Shown here: positions 26,536 to 35,360 of the stretch, one piece after another
Numbering within the stretch: the stretch's first letter is position 1
Layout: each line of letters begins with the position of its first letter
Assembly: GCA_965656445.1 (NCBI GenBank)
Contig: CBFHKO010000009.1
Location: 1-64,000, forward strand
Reading direction: 5' to 3'
Length of the DNA: 64,000 bases
From: JAHEJA01 sp965656445
GTDB taxonomy: Bacteria > Pseudomonadota > Alphaproteobacteria > Rhodobacterales > Rhodobacteraceae
Position numbers and translations under genes: made by a program
Notes under the pieces: model-generated
Told to the model about the DNA's origin: nothing
Databases searched by the model: none
The model's input: only the letters and a program-made list of their open reading frames with translations

Positions 26536-27441
26536 TCACGCCTCCGCTTCGATATCTGAAATCGTACGCTTTAACACGCGCACCACTTGTTCTAATTGCC
26601 GTTTGTCGTCTTTGTTCAATCCCTTCAGGGGTGGACGCGGCGGGCCTGCGTATTGGCCAGTGATTTCACAGCCATATTTCACGCATTGAATGAATTTGCC
26701 CCCCTGCTCTAGCACACGCATCAACGGCATCATCGCCGACATGATCCGCCGCCCCTTGTCAAAGTTGCCCTCAACGCGGCAGGCCTTCCAAAGGGCGATA
26801 TGTTCCTTGGGCAAGAAATTGGACCCTGCACAGACCCAGCTTTGAGCACCCCATGCAAAGAATTCCAAGGCTTGATCATCCATTCCGCAGGACATTTGAA
26901 TATGGGGGTAATCGCGCGCCAAGAGATGCACACGGTTGATATCGCCTGAGCTTTCTTTGATGGCACAGAAATTTCGGCTCCGTCCAACACGGTCCAAGAA
27001 TTCTTCGCCCATCTCAACACCCATACGTCCGGGATAGTTATAGAGCATGATGGGCAAATCAGCCGCGCGATCAATCGCGAGGGCATTCAATGCGTTTTCC
27101 CGTTCTGTTGGCACCGCATAAGGCGGCGTCCCGATCAAGAGCGCATCCGCCCCAATCTTGGCCGCCGTTTCCGCCATCTCGATAGAATCCTCTTGGCGAA
27201 TGGCAACGGTCCCAATAATCAATGGAACCCGATCCCCGATGACTTCTTTGGCAAAGGCGGCCATCTCTTGGCGCTCTTGCATGGATTGCGCGTAATATTC
27301 GCCTGTCGATCCACCGTTGATCAATCCGTGAATGCCCGACGCGATCAGGTGTTCAATCTGCGCTGCAAACGCCGCGCGATCTATCTGACCCTCTTGGGTG
27401 TAGGGTGTGATCAAGGGCGTATAAATGCCATCAAATTTCAT
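26536..27441 (-). CDS. Dihydrodipicolinate synthase-family lyase/deaminase
   Basis: 301 residues of the class I lyase TIM-barrel family. Visible: GLINGGSTGEYYAQS in place of the usual GTTGE site, NYPGRMGVEM with the proton-relay tyrosine, and the Schiff-base lysine in FCAIKESSGDINR. Together with the aldehyde dehydrogenase and FAD oxidoreductase this matches the enzyme set of hydroxyproline-type degradation (pyrroline-4-hydroxy-2-carboxylate deaminase), but a sugar-acid lyase is also possible. Confidence 0.9.
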   Translation of the reverse strand: MKFDGIYTPLITPYTQEGQIDRAAFAAQIEHLIASGIHGLINGGSTGEYYAQSMQERQEMAAFAKEVIGDRVPLIIGTVAIRQEDSIEMAETAAKIGADALLIGTPPYAVPTERENALNALAIDRAADLPIMLYNYPGRMGVEMGEEFLDRVGRSRNFCAIKESSGDINRVHLLARDYPHIQMSCGMDDQALEFFAWGAQSWVCAGSNFLPKEHIALWKACRVEGNFDKGRRIMSAMMPLMRVLEQGGKFIQCVKYGCEITGQYAGPPRPPLKGLNKDDKRQLEQVVRVLKRTISDIEAEA

Positions 27442-27452
27442 TTAGGATCCTT

Positions 27453-28160
27453 TCAAAGTGGTCCGCTTGGCGCAGAGCCAAGGGGAATGTGCAACCCAAC
27501 AGGCGTTGCAAAATTTTCGATTTCAGAGCGAGACAAATCCCAATGTGCAATCGCAAGGGCAGCGGCACCATCGGCGTCCCCCTCTTGGATCAACGTGATG
27601 AAATCATCGTGGTGATCTGCGGCAAGGCTGCGCTGTTTGCTGAGGGCGGCATTGCGTGGATTATAAAAGGTCATTCCGATGCGGGTATGGTCAATCAACA
27701 AGCGACGATAGCTTGGGGCGAGGTATTCGTTATCGGCCATGTCGCCGATGACGCGGTGGAATTCCAGATTTAACAAGCTGCGCTCAGCCCCGTCTGATTG
27801 ATCAATGGCCGCGCGAAAGTCCGCTTGAACAGCGCGCAATTGGTCCACTTGATCCGAGGTCGCGTGCTCCGCCGCCAATCGCGCCACGGCAGCATAGAGC
27901 ATCGGCGCCGCCACAAAGAAATTGCGCAAGGTCTTGTGCGACATAGGCATCACTTGCGCGCCACGGTTTTTGTGAAGCACGACGTATTCTTCGCCCGCCA
28001 GCTGATTGAGAACCTCCCGTAGAGGCGGACGGGAAATGTCGTATTCCACGGCCAACTGAACCTCATCCAAATAGGAGGCGGGTTCCAAGTCTTGGGTCAA
28101 AATGCGTCGGCGCAGATCCTCAAGACATATCAGTTTTTTGCTTTTTGGTGTTTGTGGCAC
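27453..28160 (-). CDS. GntR-family (FCD) transcriptional regulator
   Basis: 235 residues starting at GTG. N-terminal winged helix (AVEYDISRPPLREVLNQLAG, about residues 31-50) and an FCD ligand-binding domain. It is the first gene of the operon and is probably autoregulated through the palindrome at 28208-28219. Ligand is likely a pathway intermediate. Confidence 0.9.
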   Translation of the reverse strand: MPQTPKSKKLICLEDLRRRILTQDLEPASYLDEVQLAVEYDISRPPLREVLNQLAGEEYVVLHKNRGAQVMPMSHKTLRNFFVAAPMLYAAVARLAAEHATSDQVDQLRAVQADFRAAIDQSDGAERSLLNLEFHRVIGDMADNEYLAPSYRRLLIDHTRIGMTFYNPRNAALSKQRSLAADHHDDFITLIQEGDADGAAALAIAHWDLSRSEIENFATPVGLHIPLGSAPSGPL

Positions 28161-28207
28161 GTGGCGGGTTCCTTACGTCATGCAAAGCCTAACCAACTAT
28201 AATACAT

Positions 28208-28219
28208 ATTGTCTACAAT
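28208..28219. promoter_or_regulatory. GntR/FCD operator candidate upstream of the gntR operon
   Basis: ATTGT-CT-ACAAT, 5-bp arms with a 2-base centre, 48 bases before the gntR start. It matches the TNGTNNNACNA style of FCD-GntR sites. Confidence 0.5.
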
Positions 28220-28435
28220 TAATGTGGTGTGGAATTATAAATGTCGTCTCCCCCTTCGCCCTCAAACAAGAGGCTGTGCCGAATTGACGAATTGATATAC
28301 GGCGCTGAATGTTCTAAGAGGACGGTGTTCGCTCCCGCAGGATGGGTATCGTTTTGACGCAAATATTTTATGTCTGCTCACGATAGTCTCCTCACCAAAT
28401 ATAGCTTCCAATTACTCTGGAAAGGTAAGAAAAAC

Positions 28436-30652
28436 ATGGCCGATACATCAAAAGCCGATATATTGTATACAATTGTAGACGAAGCCCCTGAATTGGCCAG
28501 CGCGTCTTTGCTTCCTATCATTCGCTCCTTCGCCAAAGCCGCTGGTGTCAGCGTCGGCACAAAAGACATTTCATTGGCTGGGCGAATCATTTCGACCTTT
28601 CCAGAATTTTTGACCGAAGATCAGCGCCAATCCAACGATTTGGCCGAACTTGGCGATTTGGTGAAAACACCAGAAGCCAATGTGATCAAGCTTCCTAACA
28701 TTTCGGCTTCCGTGCCGCAGTTGGTCGAAGCCGTCAAAGAATTGCAATCCCAAGGCTACGCGCTTCCTGATTACCCAGAAAGCCCAAGCACAGACGAAGA
28801 AAAAGCCATCCGCGCGAAATACGACACGATCAAAGGCTCCGCTGTGAACCCTGTCCTGCGCGAAGGCAACTCAGATCGCCGCGCCGCACGTGCCGTCAAA
28901 AACTACGCGATGAAGAACCCGCACTCTATGGGCGTTTGGTCAAGCACTTCAAAAACGCATGTTGCCTCAATGTCAGGCAATGATTTCTATTCCAACGAAA
29001 AATCAGCAACGATCACTGCGGCCCAAGCGGGCAAGGCGAAAATCGAATTTATCGCGGAAAACGGGGATGTAACTGTTCTCAAAGACGGCCTAGATTTGAT
29101 CGAAGGCACCGTTGTTGACGCGACATTCATGTCCGCCAAAGCGCTGCGTGATTTCCTCCGCGCCGAAATCCAAGCGGCAAAAGAACAAGGCATCCTCTTT
29201 TCCTTGCATATGAAGGCCACAATGATGAAGGTCTCTGACCCAATCATCTTCGGCCACGCAGTATCCGTGTTCTTTGAAGACGTATTCACAAAACACGCCG
29301 ACGCACTGGCCGCCGCAGGGGTGAACCCCAATTCTGGCCTAGGTGACGTGTTGGATCGTGTCGCAGATAACGCCGACATCATGGCGGATTTCAATGCGGC
29401 GATGGCTGCGCAACCTGACATGTATATGGTGAACTCTGACAAGGGCATCACCAACCTTCATGTTCCCTCCGACGTCATTATCGACGCCTCAATGCCTGCA
29501 GTCATCCGCGCCGGTGGCAAAGGCTGGGGACCAGATGGTAAAGAAGGCGACACAAAATGTGTGATTCCTGATAATTGCTATGCCCCTGTCTATGATGAAA
29601 CCATCTCTTACTTCAAAGAAACAGGCGCCCTTGACCCAACCACATCAGGCACCGTTGGCAATGTTGGCCTCATGGCGCAAAAAGCCGAAGAATACGGCAG
29701 CCACCCAACAACCTTTGAAATGTCAGAAAATGGCACTGTGCGCTATGTGCTTGAAAACGGTGATGTGCTGCATTCTCACGCGGTTGAGGCTGGCGATATT
29801 TGGCGCTCATCCACTGCGAAAAAAGCCCCCATCATCGACTGGATCAACTTGGCTGTTGCGCGTCAAAAGGCAACTGGCTCTCAGGCGATTTTCTGGCTTG
29901 ATGCTGAGCGCGCCCATGATGCGCAGCTCATCACCTATGTAAATACGATTTTGGCCGAGCAAGGTGTTGCAGATAACTTCCAAATCATGGCCCCACGCGA
30001 AGCGACACGCCTCACGTTGGAAACCATCCGCACAGGGGCAGATAGCATTGCAATCACGGGGAACGTCTTGCGCGATTATTTGACCGACTTGTTCCCTATC
30101 TTGGAACTCGGCACATCTGCTAAAATGCTCTCTATCGTAAAACTTATGAATGGCGGTGGTTTGTTTGAAACGGGCGCTGGCGGCTCTGCTCCAAAGCACG
30201 TTGAGCAATTGGTTGACGAAAACCACCTCCGTTGGGACTCACTTGGTGAATTCTGTGCGCTTGGAGAATCGTTGAGCTTCTTAGCTGAGGTAAAAGGCAA
30301 TCCAAAAGCGGGCATCCTAGGCGCCGCAGTCGATGCCGCAACCCAAGGCATTTTGGACAATAACAAATCCCCAGAACGCCGTGTTGGAAAACCAGACAAC
30401 CGCGATAGCCACTTCTATTTTGCCAAATACTGGGCAGAGGCTTTGGCGGCTCAGACAGACAACGCAGAAATCGCCGCACACTTTGCGCCGATCGCCGCGC
30501 AATTGGCTGAAAACGAAGAGGCCATCACGGCCGAATTCGCCGCTGTCCAAGGCAAGCCTGCGGATCTGGGTGGGTATTACCACGCTGACCCATCAAAGGT
30601 TGCATCCGTGATGCGCCCAAGCGCGATTTTCAACGCAATCATCGACGCATAA
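28436..30652 (+). CDS. icd: Monomeric NADP-dependent isocitrate dehydrogenase
   Basis: 738 residues from the ATG preceded by AAAGGT; this start gives MADTSKADILYTIVDEAPEL, as in monomeric IDHs, so an in-frame ATG at 28370 is rejected. The long monomeric type (about 740 aa) is shown by FSLHMKATMMKVSDPIIFGH, VIRAGGKGWGPDG and the C-terminal KSPERRVGKPDNRDSHFY. It makes 2-oxoglutarate and NADPH in the TCA cycle. It is followed by a strong terminator. Confidence 0.96.
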   Translation: MADTSKADILYTIVDEAPELASASLLPIIRSFAKAAGVSVGTKDISLAGRIISTFPEFLTEDQRQSNDLAELGDLVKTPEANVIKLPNISASVPQLVEAVKELQSQGYALPDYPESPSTDEEKAIRAKYDTIKGSAVNPVLREGNSDRRAARAVKNYAMKNPHSMGVWSSTSKTHVASMSGNDFYSNEKSATITAAQAGKAKIEFIAENGDVTVLKDGLDLIEGTVVDATFMSAKALRDFLRAEIQAAKEQGILFSLHMKATMMKVSDPIIFGHAVSVFFEDVFTKHADALAAAGVNPNSGLGDVLDRVADNADIMADFNAAMAAQPDMYMVNSDKGITNLHVPSDVIIDASMPAVIRAGGKGWGPDGKEGDTKCVIPDNCYAPVYDETISYFKETGALDPTTSGTVGNVGLMAQKAEEYGSHPTTFEMSENGTVRYVLENGDVLHSHAVEAGDIWRSSTAKKAPIIDWINLAVARQKATGSQAIFWLDAERAHDAQLITYVNTILAEQGVADNFQIMAPREATRLTLETIRTGADSIAITGNVLRDYLTDLFPILELGTSAKMLSIVKLMNGGGLFETGAGGSAPKHVEQLVDENHLRWDSLGEFCALGESLSFLAEVKGNPKAGILGAAVDAATQGILDNNKSPERRVGKPDNRDSHFYFAKYWAEALAAQTDNAEIAAHFAPIAAQLAENEEAITAEFAAVQGKPADLGGYYHADPSKVASVMRPSAIFNAIIDA
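28462..28473. promoter_or_regulatory. Perfect palindrome ATTGTATACAAT in the icd start region
   Basis: Lies within the first 13 codons of icd and has the same arms as the GntR operator candidate at 28208. It could be a second regulator site or a chance result of codons I-L-Y-T-I. Confidence 0.3.
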
Positions 30653-30673
30653 GCGTCGATCAAACTAAACAGC

Positions 30674-30699
30674 AAAAGGCCCGCGTCAGCGGGCCTTTT
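30674..30699. terminator. Bidirectional terminator between icd and rep
   Basis: Perfect 11-bp stem AAAAGGCCCGC / GCGGGCCTTTT with a GTCA loop and a T run. It separates the convergent icd and replication genes. Confidence 0.93.
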
Positions 30700-30725
30700 T
30701 AATTTCGGAAACATCCCCTTTGGTC

Positions 30726-31934
30726 CTAGTCCCCTGCCCTCATCGCATCAGGCATGAGATCGGTCCAGAATTCAACAATCGCCATGTGATTAATCGCTGA
30801 CATCCATCCGTGACGCTCAAAATCATCGCGTTCTTGATTGCTTTGCAATTGCGACACAAACAACCGCTTGTCCGCATCGCGTTGCGTCGGTGAGCGTGCG
30901 GCGACCACTTTTTGAATCCGCGCTAACCGAATTGCCCGCTCAGAGGTCGGCGCAGCTGGTGTAACGTCCGTGTCCTCTTGGAAATTCTGGTTAATTGCCG
31001 CGCTTAAATAGCGCGCAGGGTTTTTGACGCTCCCCTGTGCGGCGACATAGGCCATCTTTTGTGTCACGTAATCTTCGCCATGTTCACTGATCCATTGCCG
31101 CGCGAGGCGATCCGACACCCCCAATTTGCGCAGACTGACGTAGATCGTCGTGTTCCGCACCCCTGCCCCATCGTCGATATTCATAATCGCCAACTGAGGA
31201 TTATGCCGGATGAGGAACCGAATATGCGACACCGTCCGCCCTTGTTTGCGAATTTCAGGCTCAACAATTATGTCGCTTACTTTGTTCACTTCACTCACAG
31301 CTGGTTTGATGATTTTCGCATTGAGGTGTTTATACGATTTATAATACTCAGATTCCTCAACACCCATGAGACGGCGAAAGATATCAATGTCCCACCAACC
31401 GGTGCTGCCCGTTTTTACAAACCGAAAACAATTCTCATAGAGCGCGAGCGCATGCCCTCCCGTGAATTGCCGCTGAATATTGAGGTTGATCAGGGCAAAG
31501 ACTTTTGGGTCATGCAACTTTTCCGCCAGTGCCGGAGAATAGGCATACTCACATATGCCCTCTTTCAACTTGGCGAAAGACAAAAGCGCCGAGACACCCC
31601 ATTCCTGCCGCCCTTGATCATCCAACATATCCCATTCCGCAACGGTCTCCGCCAATCCCCTCAAAGAGGCCTTGAGCGTTTCCATGTCATTAGAATTATA
31701 TCCCACCATCGTACACAGGGTACGTGCGTCTATCCGATGGCTCTGACGGCTCATGAGCGTGTCATAAGCATTCAACAAGAGGACATTAGATAGTTTACGT
31801 TGTAGTAGCGTGAGCTTGCCTGAGACGTGGATGGCTGCCACATTCTTTTTAACCGTTTCCCGCCGCAATGCGCCTTGAAGCATTTCTGATCGAATCGTAT
31901 TCATATATCTGCTCTTTTCTTTTTTGCTTAGCAT
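30726..31934 (-). CDS. repB: Plasmid replication initiator of the Rep_3 (RepB-like) superfamily
   Basis: 402 residues, with an N-terminal winged-helix region (LTLLQRKLSNVLLLNAYD) and a second one containing WWDIDIFRRLMGV...YYKSYKHLNAKIIKPAVSEVNKVSD, the Rep_3 pattern. Such proteins bind iterons and open the origin. Start may be the ATG at 31934 or at 31904. The gene is divergent from parA, and the region between holds a DnaA box, iteron-like repeats and an AT-rich stretch. Its C-terminal ~100 residues are not conserved in a way I can name. Confidence 0.85.
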   Translation of the reverse strand: MLSKKEKSRYMNTIRSEMLQGALRRETVKKNVAAIHVSGKLTLLQRKLSNVLLLNAYDTLMSRQSHRIDARTLCTMVGYNSNDMETLKASLRGLAETVAEWDMLDDQGRQEWGVSALLSFAKLKEGICEYAYSPALAEKLHDPKVFALINLNIQRQFTGGHALALYENCFRFVKTGSTGWWDIDIFRRLMGVEESEYYKSYKHLNAKIIKPAVSEVNKVSDIIVEPEIRKQGRTVSHIRFLIRHNPQLAIMNIDDGAGVRNTTIYVSLRKLGVSDRLARQWISEHGEDYVTQKMAYVAAQGSVKNPARYLSAAINQNFQEDTDVTPAAPTSERAIRLARIQKVVAARSPTQRDADKRLFVSQLQSNQERDDFERHGWMSAINHMAIVEFWTDLMPDAMRAGD

Positions 31935-31946
31935 AGCATAAAGGAA

Positions 31947-32015
31947 CCTCAGAACAAGTCGGCCTCAGGTCCCTGTAAATTGGTCCCCTTCTTGTTTTAT
32001 GATCTCACCTCAGGT
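31947..32015. repeat. Three CCTCAG(GT) motifs at the rep promoter
   Basis: CCTCAG at 31947, CCTCAGGT at 31963 and ACCTCAGGT (palindromic) at 32007. They sit within 80 bases upstream of the rep start and are candidate autoregulatory Rep sites. Confidence 0.45.
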
Positions 32016-32035
32016 ACCAACTTACGGGATCGCTC

Positions 32036-32044
32036 TGTGGATAA
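32036..32044 (-). promoter_or_regulatory. DnaA box
   Basis: TGTGGATAA, the exact reverse complement of the consensus TTATCCACA, inside the rep-parA gap. Confidence 0.75.
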
Positions 32045-32054
32045 GTTTTACGCC

Positions 32055-32085
32055 TAGACACTAATTAGGTAAAAAACAGTGTCTA
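32055..32085. repeat. Inverted repeat TAGACACT-N15-AGTGTCTA
   Basis: 8-bp arms next to the DnaA box. The same arms occur upstream of the mttB-like gene at 22101-22129. Possible shared regulator site. Confidence 0.5.
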
Positions 32086-32405
32086 ACCCGCCCTTTCCCG
32101 AATCATAGCGCCCTAAAACCCGAGAATCGGCTACCTTAATCCCGTATTTAGGTCCTCTTCATCCTGTAACAAGTACCCCTTAACCCTGTATTTGGGGACT
32201 GTAAAATATGTAACCTATTGATAAAAAATAATTTTTTCTAAGCAAAGTATATTAAATATACTAAATACTATTCAACTATAGAGCTGTGCTATTAGAATAT
32301 ATTAACGAATTTAAATTCGATTTCATTACAGCCTTTTATTTTTACTTTGCTATGTGCCATGTTTATGCGCATATACAATAAAACAGAGCACATCATAGGT
32401 ATATT

Positions 32406-33791
32406 ATGGCAACGAAACCAACAGATGACCATCCTAAATTTCTGAGTATTGATCCACCTGAGGCAGCTGCAAAATTATCGGGCCCTGTTGATACAGCACG
32501 ATTTGCGAAAGCAGCCGCATTTGTAGCACGAGGTCGCGATGACCTCGCTAAACGCGGGTATTCTCCAGATGGACAGAAACGGCTTCGTAAATTTTCGACT
32601 TGGGAAATTTGCAAATACTTGATCCCTGTCGCTCCAGCTCATTTTCGCCGTGTTTTGAAAGCGAACCCAGACTTGCCACAAGGCGAAGGTGAAGGTGGTT
32701 CTAAGTGGTTTACACTCGATGAAGTAGTTTCGCTGCGAAACCATTTCGCAAAAGAAGGTGCCGCAAACAAAAACTACCGCTCTTACCGACCCGAAGGCGT
32801 CCAAGCCAAAACAATCGCAGTCGCGAACTTCAAAGGGGGCGTCGGAAAAACTAGTACCGCCGCCCATCTCGCTATGTCAGCGGCTTTGGATGGCTATAAA
32901 GTTCTCGTCGTCGATCTCGATAGTCAAGGATCGATGACGTCAATCATGGGTGGCAAGGTCGAAGACGAATGGCAAACGGCGTTCCCTTTAATGGCCAAAC
33001 ATTATGCCGCCCATGTGCTTGAGGAAAACAAGGTCCGCGAAGCAGAAGGGTTGGCGCCCATAGCATTGGATGAAACCCTTACCGAAGCCTTAACGGTACG
33101 TGCGGACGATATTGTTCAAAAAACGCATTGGCCAAATATAGATCTCATTGGCGCTCAACTCAACTTGTACTGGGCTGAATTTCAGGTTCCGGTTTGGCGC
33201 ATGCAGGCGCGCAATTGGCCTCTGTGGGATGCGCTGCAAGGGTTTTTGGAAAACGAAGAACTGCTTGATAAATATGATATCATCTTGCTGGATACACCCC
33301 CTGCCCTTGGATATCTCACGATCAATGCACTGTCTGCGGCCGATATTCTTTTGGTCCCGCTCGGAGCATCTTTCCTTGAATTTGACTCAACGGGTCGCTT
33401 TTTCGATATGCTCTATTCGACATTTGCCTCAATAGAGGATGGCGAAAATACGCAACGTCGGCGTGACGGGTTGCCTGAAATAAAGTTTGAATGGGATGCT
33501 GTTCGCGCGCTGATCACTCGGTTTGATGCGGGTCAACAAACGGATTTGGCAAATGTCATCCAAGCTTATTTCGGCGATTTCATGACGACCTATCGTCAAG
33601 ACTTTACCGCTTTGGTCGGTCAAGCGGGTGAACAAGTGAGTGGGATTTACGAAATTGATTACCGTGAATTTAACCGCGATACCTATTCTCGGGGACGAGA
33701 AGCTTTTGATCGCACGTGGGGTGAAGTCAAAGAAATCTTGCTGGGGACATGGTGGCGAGATGAGCAGATGTTGAAAGAAGAGGAGGCATAA
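32406..33791 (+). CDS. parA: ParA-type partition ATPase
   Basis: 461 residues. N-terminal ~135 residues form a DNA-binding extension of the kind that lets type Ia ParA proteins repress their own operon. Deviant Walker A is KGGVGKTS (143-150), followed by VVDLDSQGS and the Walker B region ILLDTPPALG. With ParB it segregates the replicon at division. It is followed 3 bases later by parB. Confidence 0.92.
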   Translation: MATKPTDDHPKFLSIDPPEAAAKLSGPVDTARFAKAAAFVARGRDDLAKRGYSPDGQKRLRKFSTWEICKYLIPVAPAHFRRVLKANPDLPQGEGEGGSKWFTLDEVVSLRNHFAKEGAANKNYRSYRPEGVQAKTIAVANFKGGVGKTSTAAHLAMSAALDGYKVLVVDLDSQGSMTSIMGGKVEDEWQTAFPLMAKHYAAHVLEENKVREAEGLAPIALDETLTEALTVRADDIVQKTHWPNIDLIGAQLNLYWAEFQVPVWRMQARNWPLWDALQGFLENEELLDKYDIILLDTPPALGYLTINALSAADILLVPLGASFLEFDSTGRFFDMLYSTFASIEDGENTQRRRDGLPEIKFEWDAVRALITRFDAGQQTDLANVIQAYFGDFMTTYRQDFTALVGQAGEQVSGIYEIDYREFNRDTYSRGREAFDRTWGEVKEILLGTWWRDEQMLKEEEA

Positions 33792-33794
33792 GTC

Positions 33795-34904
33795 ATGGCA
33801 AAGCGTCGCAAGTTAGAAATGCCCAAACCCGAAGATCTCGTGCAAATCGAGGAGCAGTTTCGCAGCGAAACCTCACCGCAAAAACGTTCACAAAGTCTTA
33901 CCCCACCGATCGCACAGGTTGCGGCGGATGTTGCGTCTTCTGCACCGCTGCAGGACGCAGAGACACGCGCCAAGATTGCACGTGACAGCAAAGACGCGGC
34001 TCAGTTGCGAGTGGCCCAAGAGAACGGATTGATCGTCAGTGAAATTGATATTTCCAAGATTGATCCCGACGATATGACCCGAGACCGCGTCATTATCAAC
34101 GAAGATGAAATGGAAGAGTTGCGCCGCAGTATTCAGGCCAATGGTCTGCGCCTTCCGATTGAGGTCTATGAGCGCGCAACCGATGATCCTAATGATTTCC
34201 AATATGGGGTTCTTTCTGGTTATCGTCGATTGCTTGCGGTCAAGACCTTATTCGGCATGACCCAAGCCAAGGCTTATTCCACCATCAAGTGCTTTATCCG
34301 CTCACCCAAGGATGTGCCTGCGGCGATTGTGGCTATGGTCGAAGAAAACGAAGTACGTGCAAACCTAAGCCATTTTGAACGCGGTCGCATCGCATCTATC
34401 AGTGCGCAAAATGGGCCCTTCGGAAATGTCGAAGAGGCGGTCAACGTCTTGTTCGCCACAGCCTCCAAAGCCAAGCGATCCAAAATCCGCAGCTTTGCGC
34501 ATGTCTTCGAGGAACTTGGTGATCTGTTGACGGAGCCTGAAACCATCTCAGAACGCTATGGTTTGCGCCTTGCCAATGTGCTGCGTTTAGGTGGGGCTGG
34601 TGCGTTGCGGGATGCTTTGGATGCCGCTCAAGGAACATCCGCGGCAGAGGATCAAGCGGCCATGGAACCCGTTCTTCTCGACTTCGAAAGAACAGGGGAG
34701 GGGAGTGCTAAAGGCGGGCGGCCCAAATCCGAAAAGGCCAGCCGTGTCTTGCAAGAACGTCGTTTGCAAAATGGGATTATCCTGCGCCAAGAAACTGATG
34801 GGAAAAACCACTTTATTCGCCTAGCTGGGAAACAAGTTGATCGGGTTTTGGTTGAACATGCCTTGGATGAGCTTCATCGCCTGCTTGATACGAGCTTTAA
34901 ATAA
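33795..34904 (+). CDS. parB: ParB-type partition protein
   Basis: 369 residues. Central ParB/Sulfiredoxin-like CTPase domain (INEDEMEELRRSIQANGLRL, GVLSGYRRLLAVKTL, EENEVRANLSHFERG) followed by a helix-turn-helix region and a basic C-terminus. GAGGAGG lies upstream of the ATG. It binds a centromere-like site; candidates are the palindromes between rep and parA or sites outside the window. Confidence 0.92.
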   Translation: MAKRRKLEMPKPEDLVQIEEQFRSETSPQKRSQSLTPPIAQVAADVASSAPLQDAETRAKIARDSKDAAQLRVAQENGLIVSEIDISKIDPDDMTRDRVIINEDEMEELRRSIQANGLRLPIEVYERATDDPNDFQYGVLSGYRRLLAVKTLFGMTQAKAYSTIKCFIRSPKDVPAAIVAMVEENEVRANLSHFERGRIASISAQNGPFGNVEEAVNVLFATASKAKRSKIRSFAHVFEELGDLLTEPETISERYGLRLANVLRLGGAGALRDALDAAQGTSAAEDQAAMEPVLLDFERTGEGSAKGGRPKSEKASRVLQERRLQNGIILRQETDGKNHFIRLAGKQVDRVLVEHALDELHRLLDTSFK

Positions 34905-34910
34905 ATAGAA

Positions 34911-34939
34911 TTCGGGGGGATCGTCAAAAGCCCCCCGAA
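34911..34939. terminator. Hairpin between convergent parB and cueR
   Basis: 9-bp stem TTCGGGGGG / CCCCCCGAA with an 11-base loop. On the minus strand it is followed by a T-rich run, so it best serves the copA-cueR operon, and may also end parB transcription. Confidence 0.75.
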
Positions 34940-34970
34940 ATACCCCTAAATTATTGTTTTTAAATAAAAT

Positions 34971-35360
34971 TTATGGTTTTTTGCCCAAATCGGCCAAAAT
35001 CGGGCAATCTGGACGATTATCCCCCGCACAGGTCTCGATTAAATCGGCCAAAGTGGCGCGCATGGACTGTAGCTGAGTGATTTTGGTGTCAATGGCGGCA
35101 AGGTGATCTTGGGCTAATGATTTCACTTGGGCGCTCTCCCGTGTGCTGTCTTGATACAAGGCCAGTAAGGTTCGACAATCCTCAATGCTAAATCCAAGTG
35201 CACGCGCCCGACCTAAGAACGCAAGTTTGTGGAGGTCGGTGTGGGAAAAATCACGATAGCCATTGTCGGCGCGATCTGGGATCACCAAACCAATATCTTC
35301 GTAATAGCGGATCGTCTTGGCGGGTAAGTCCGTGGCGCTGGATACTTCGGAAATATTCAT
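34971..35360 (-). CDS. cueR: Cu(I)-responsive MerR-family regulator CueR
   Basis: 129 residues: MerR winged helix (residues 1-40, AKTIRYYEDIGL), dimerisation helix, and the metal loop with Cys111 and Cys119 (ETCAGDNRPDCPIL), matching the two-cysteine CueR site. It overlaps the end of copA by 4 bases and is thus the second gene of the operon it controls. Confidence 0.93.
   Translation of the reverse strand: MNISEVSSATDLPAKTIRYYEDIGLVIPDRADNGYRDFSHTDLHKLAFLGRARALGFSIEDCRTLLALYQDSTRESAQVKSLAQDHLAAIDTKITQLQSMRATLADLIETCAGDNRPDCPILADLGKKP

Larger units (their letters stand above)
31972..32206. repeat. Degenerate ~22-bp iteron-like repeats
   Basis: Copies begin at about 31972 (CCTGTAAATTGGTCCCCTT), 32142 (CCGTATTTAGGTCCTCTTC), 32163 (CCTGTAACAAGTACCCCTT) and 32185 (CCTGTATTTGGGGACTGTA). 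The last three are spaced 21-22 bases, about two helical turns, as expected for Rep_3 iterons. Confidence 0.6.
31935..32405. other. oriV: Probable replication origin (oriV) between rep and parA
   Basis: 471 bases with no gene. Left part: three CCTCAG(GT) motifs and iteron-like repeats; middle: a perfect DnaA box, an inverted repeat and three ~22-bp repeats; right part (about 32205-32345): very AT-rich, with palindromes at 32306 and 32364, suited to strand opening or ParA/ParB binding. The arrangement is that of an iteron-type origin. Confidence 0.75.

Noticed and set aside
31059..31793. 244-residue open frame antisense to rep
   Set aside because: Lies wholly inside the well-supported Rep_3 gene and lacks any recognisable domain.
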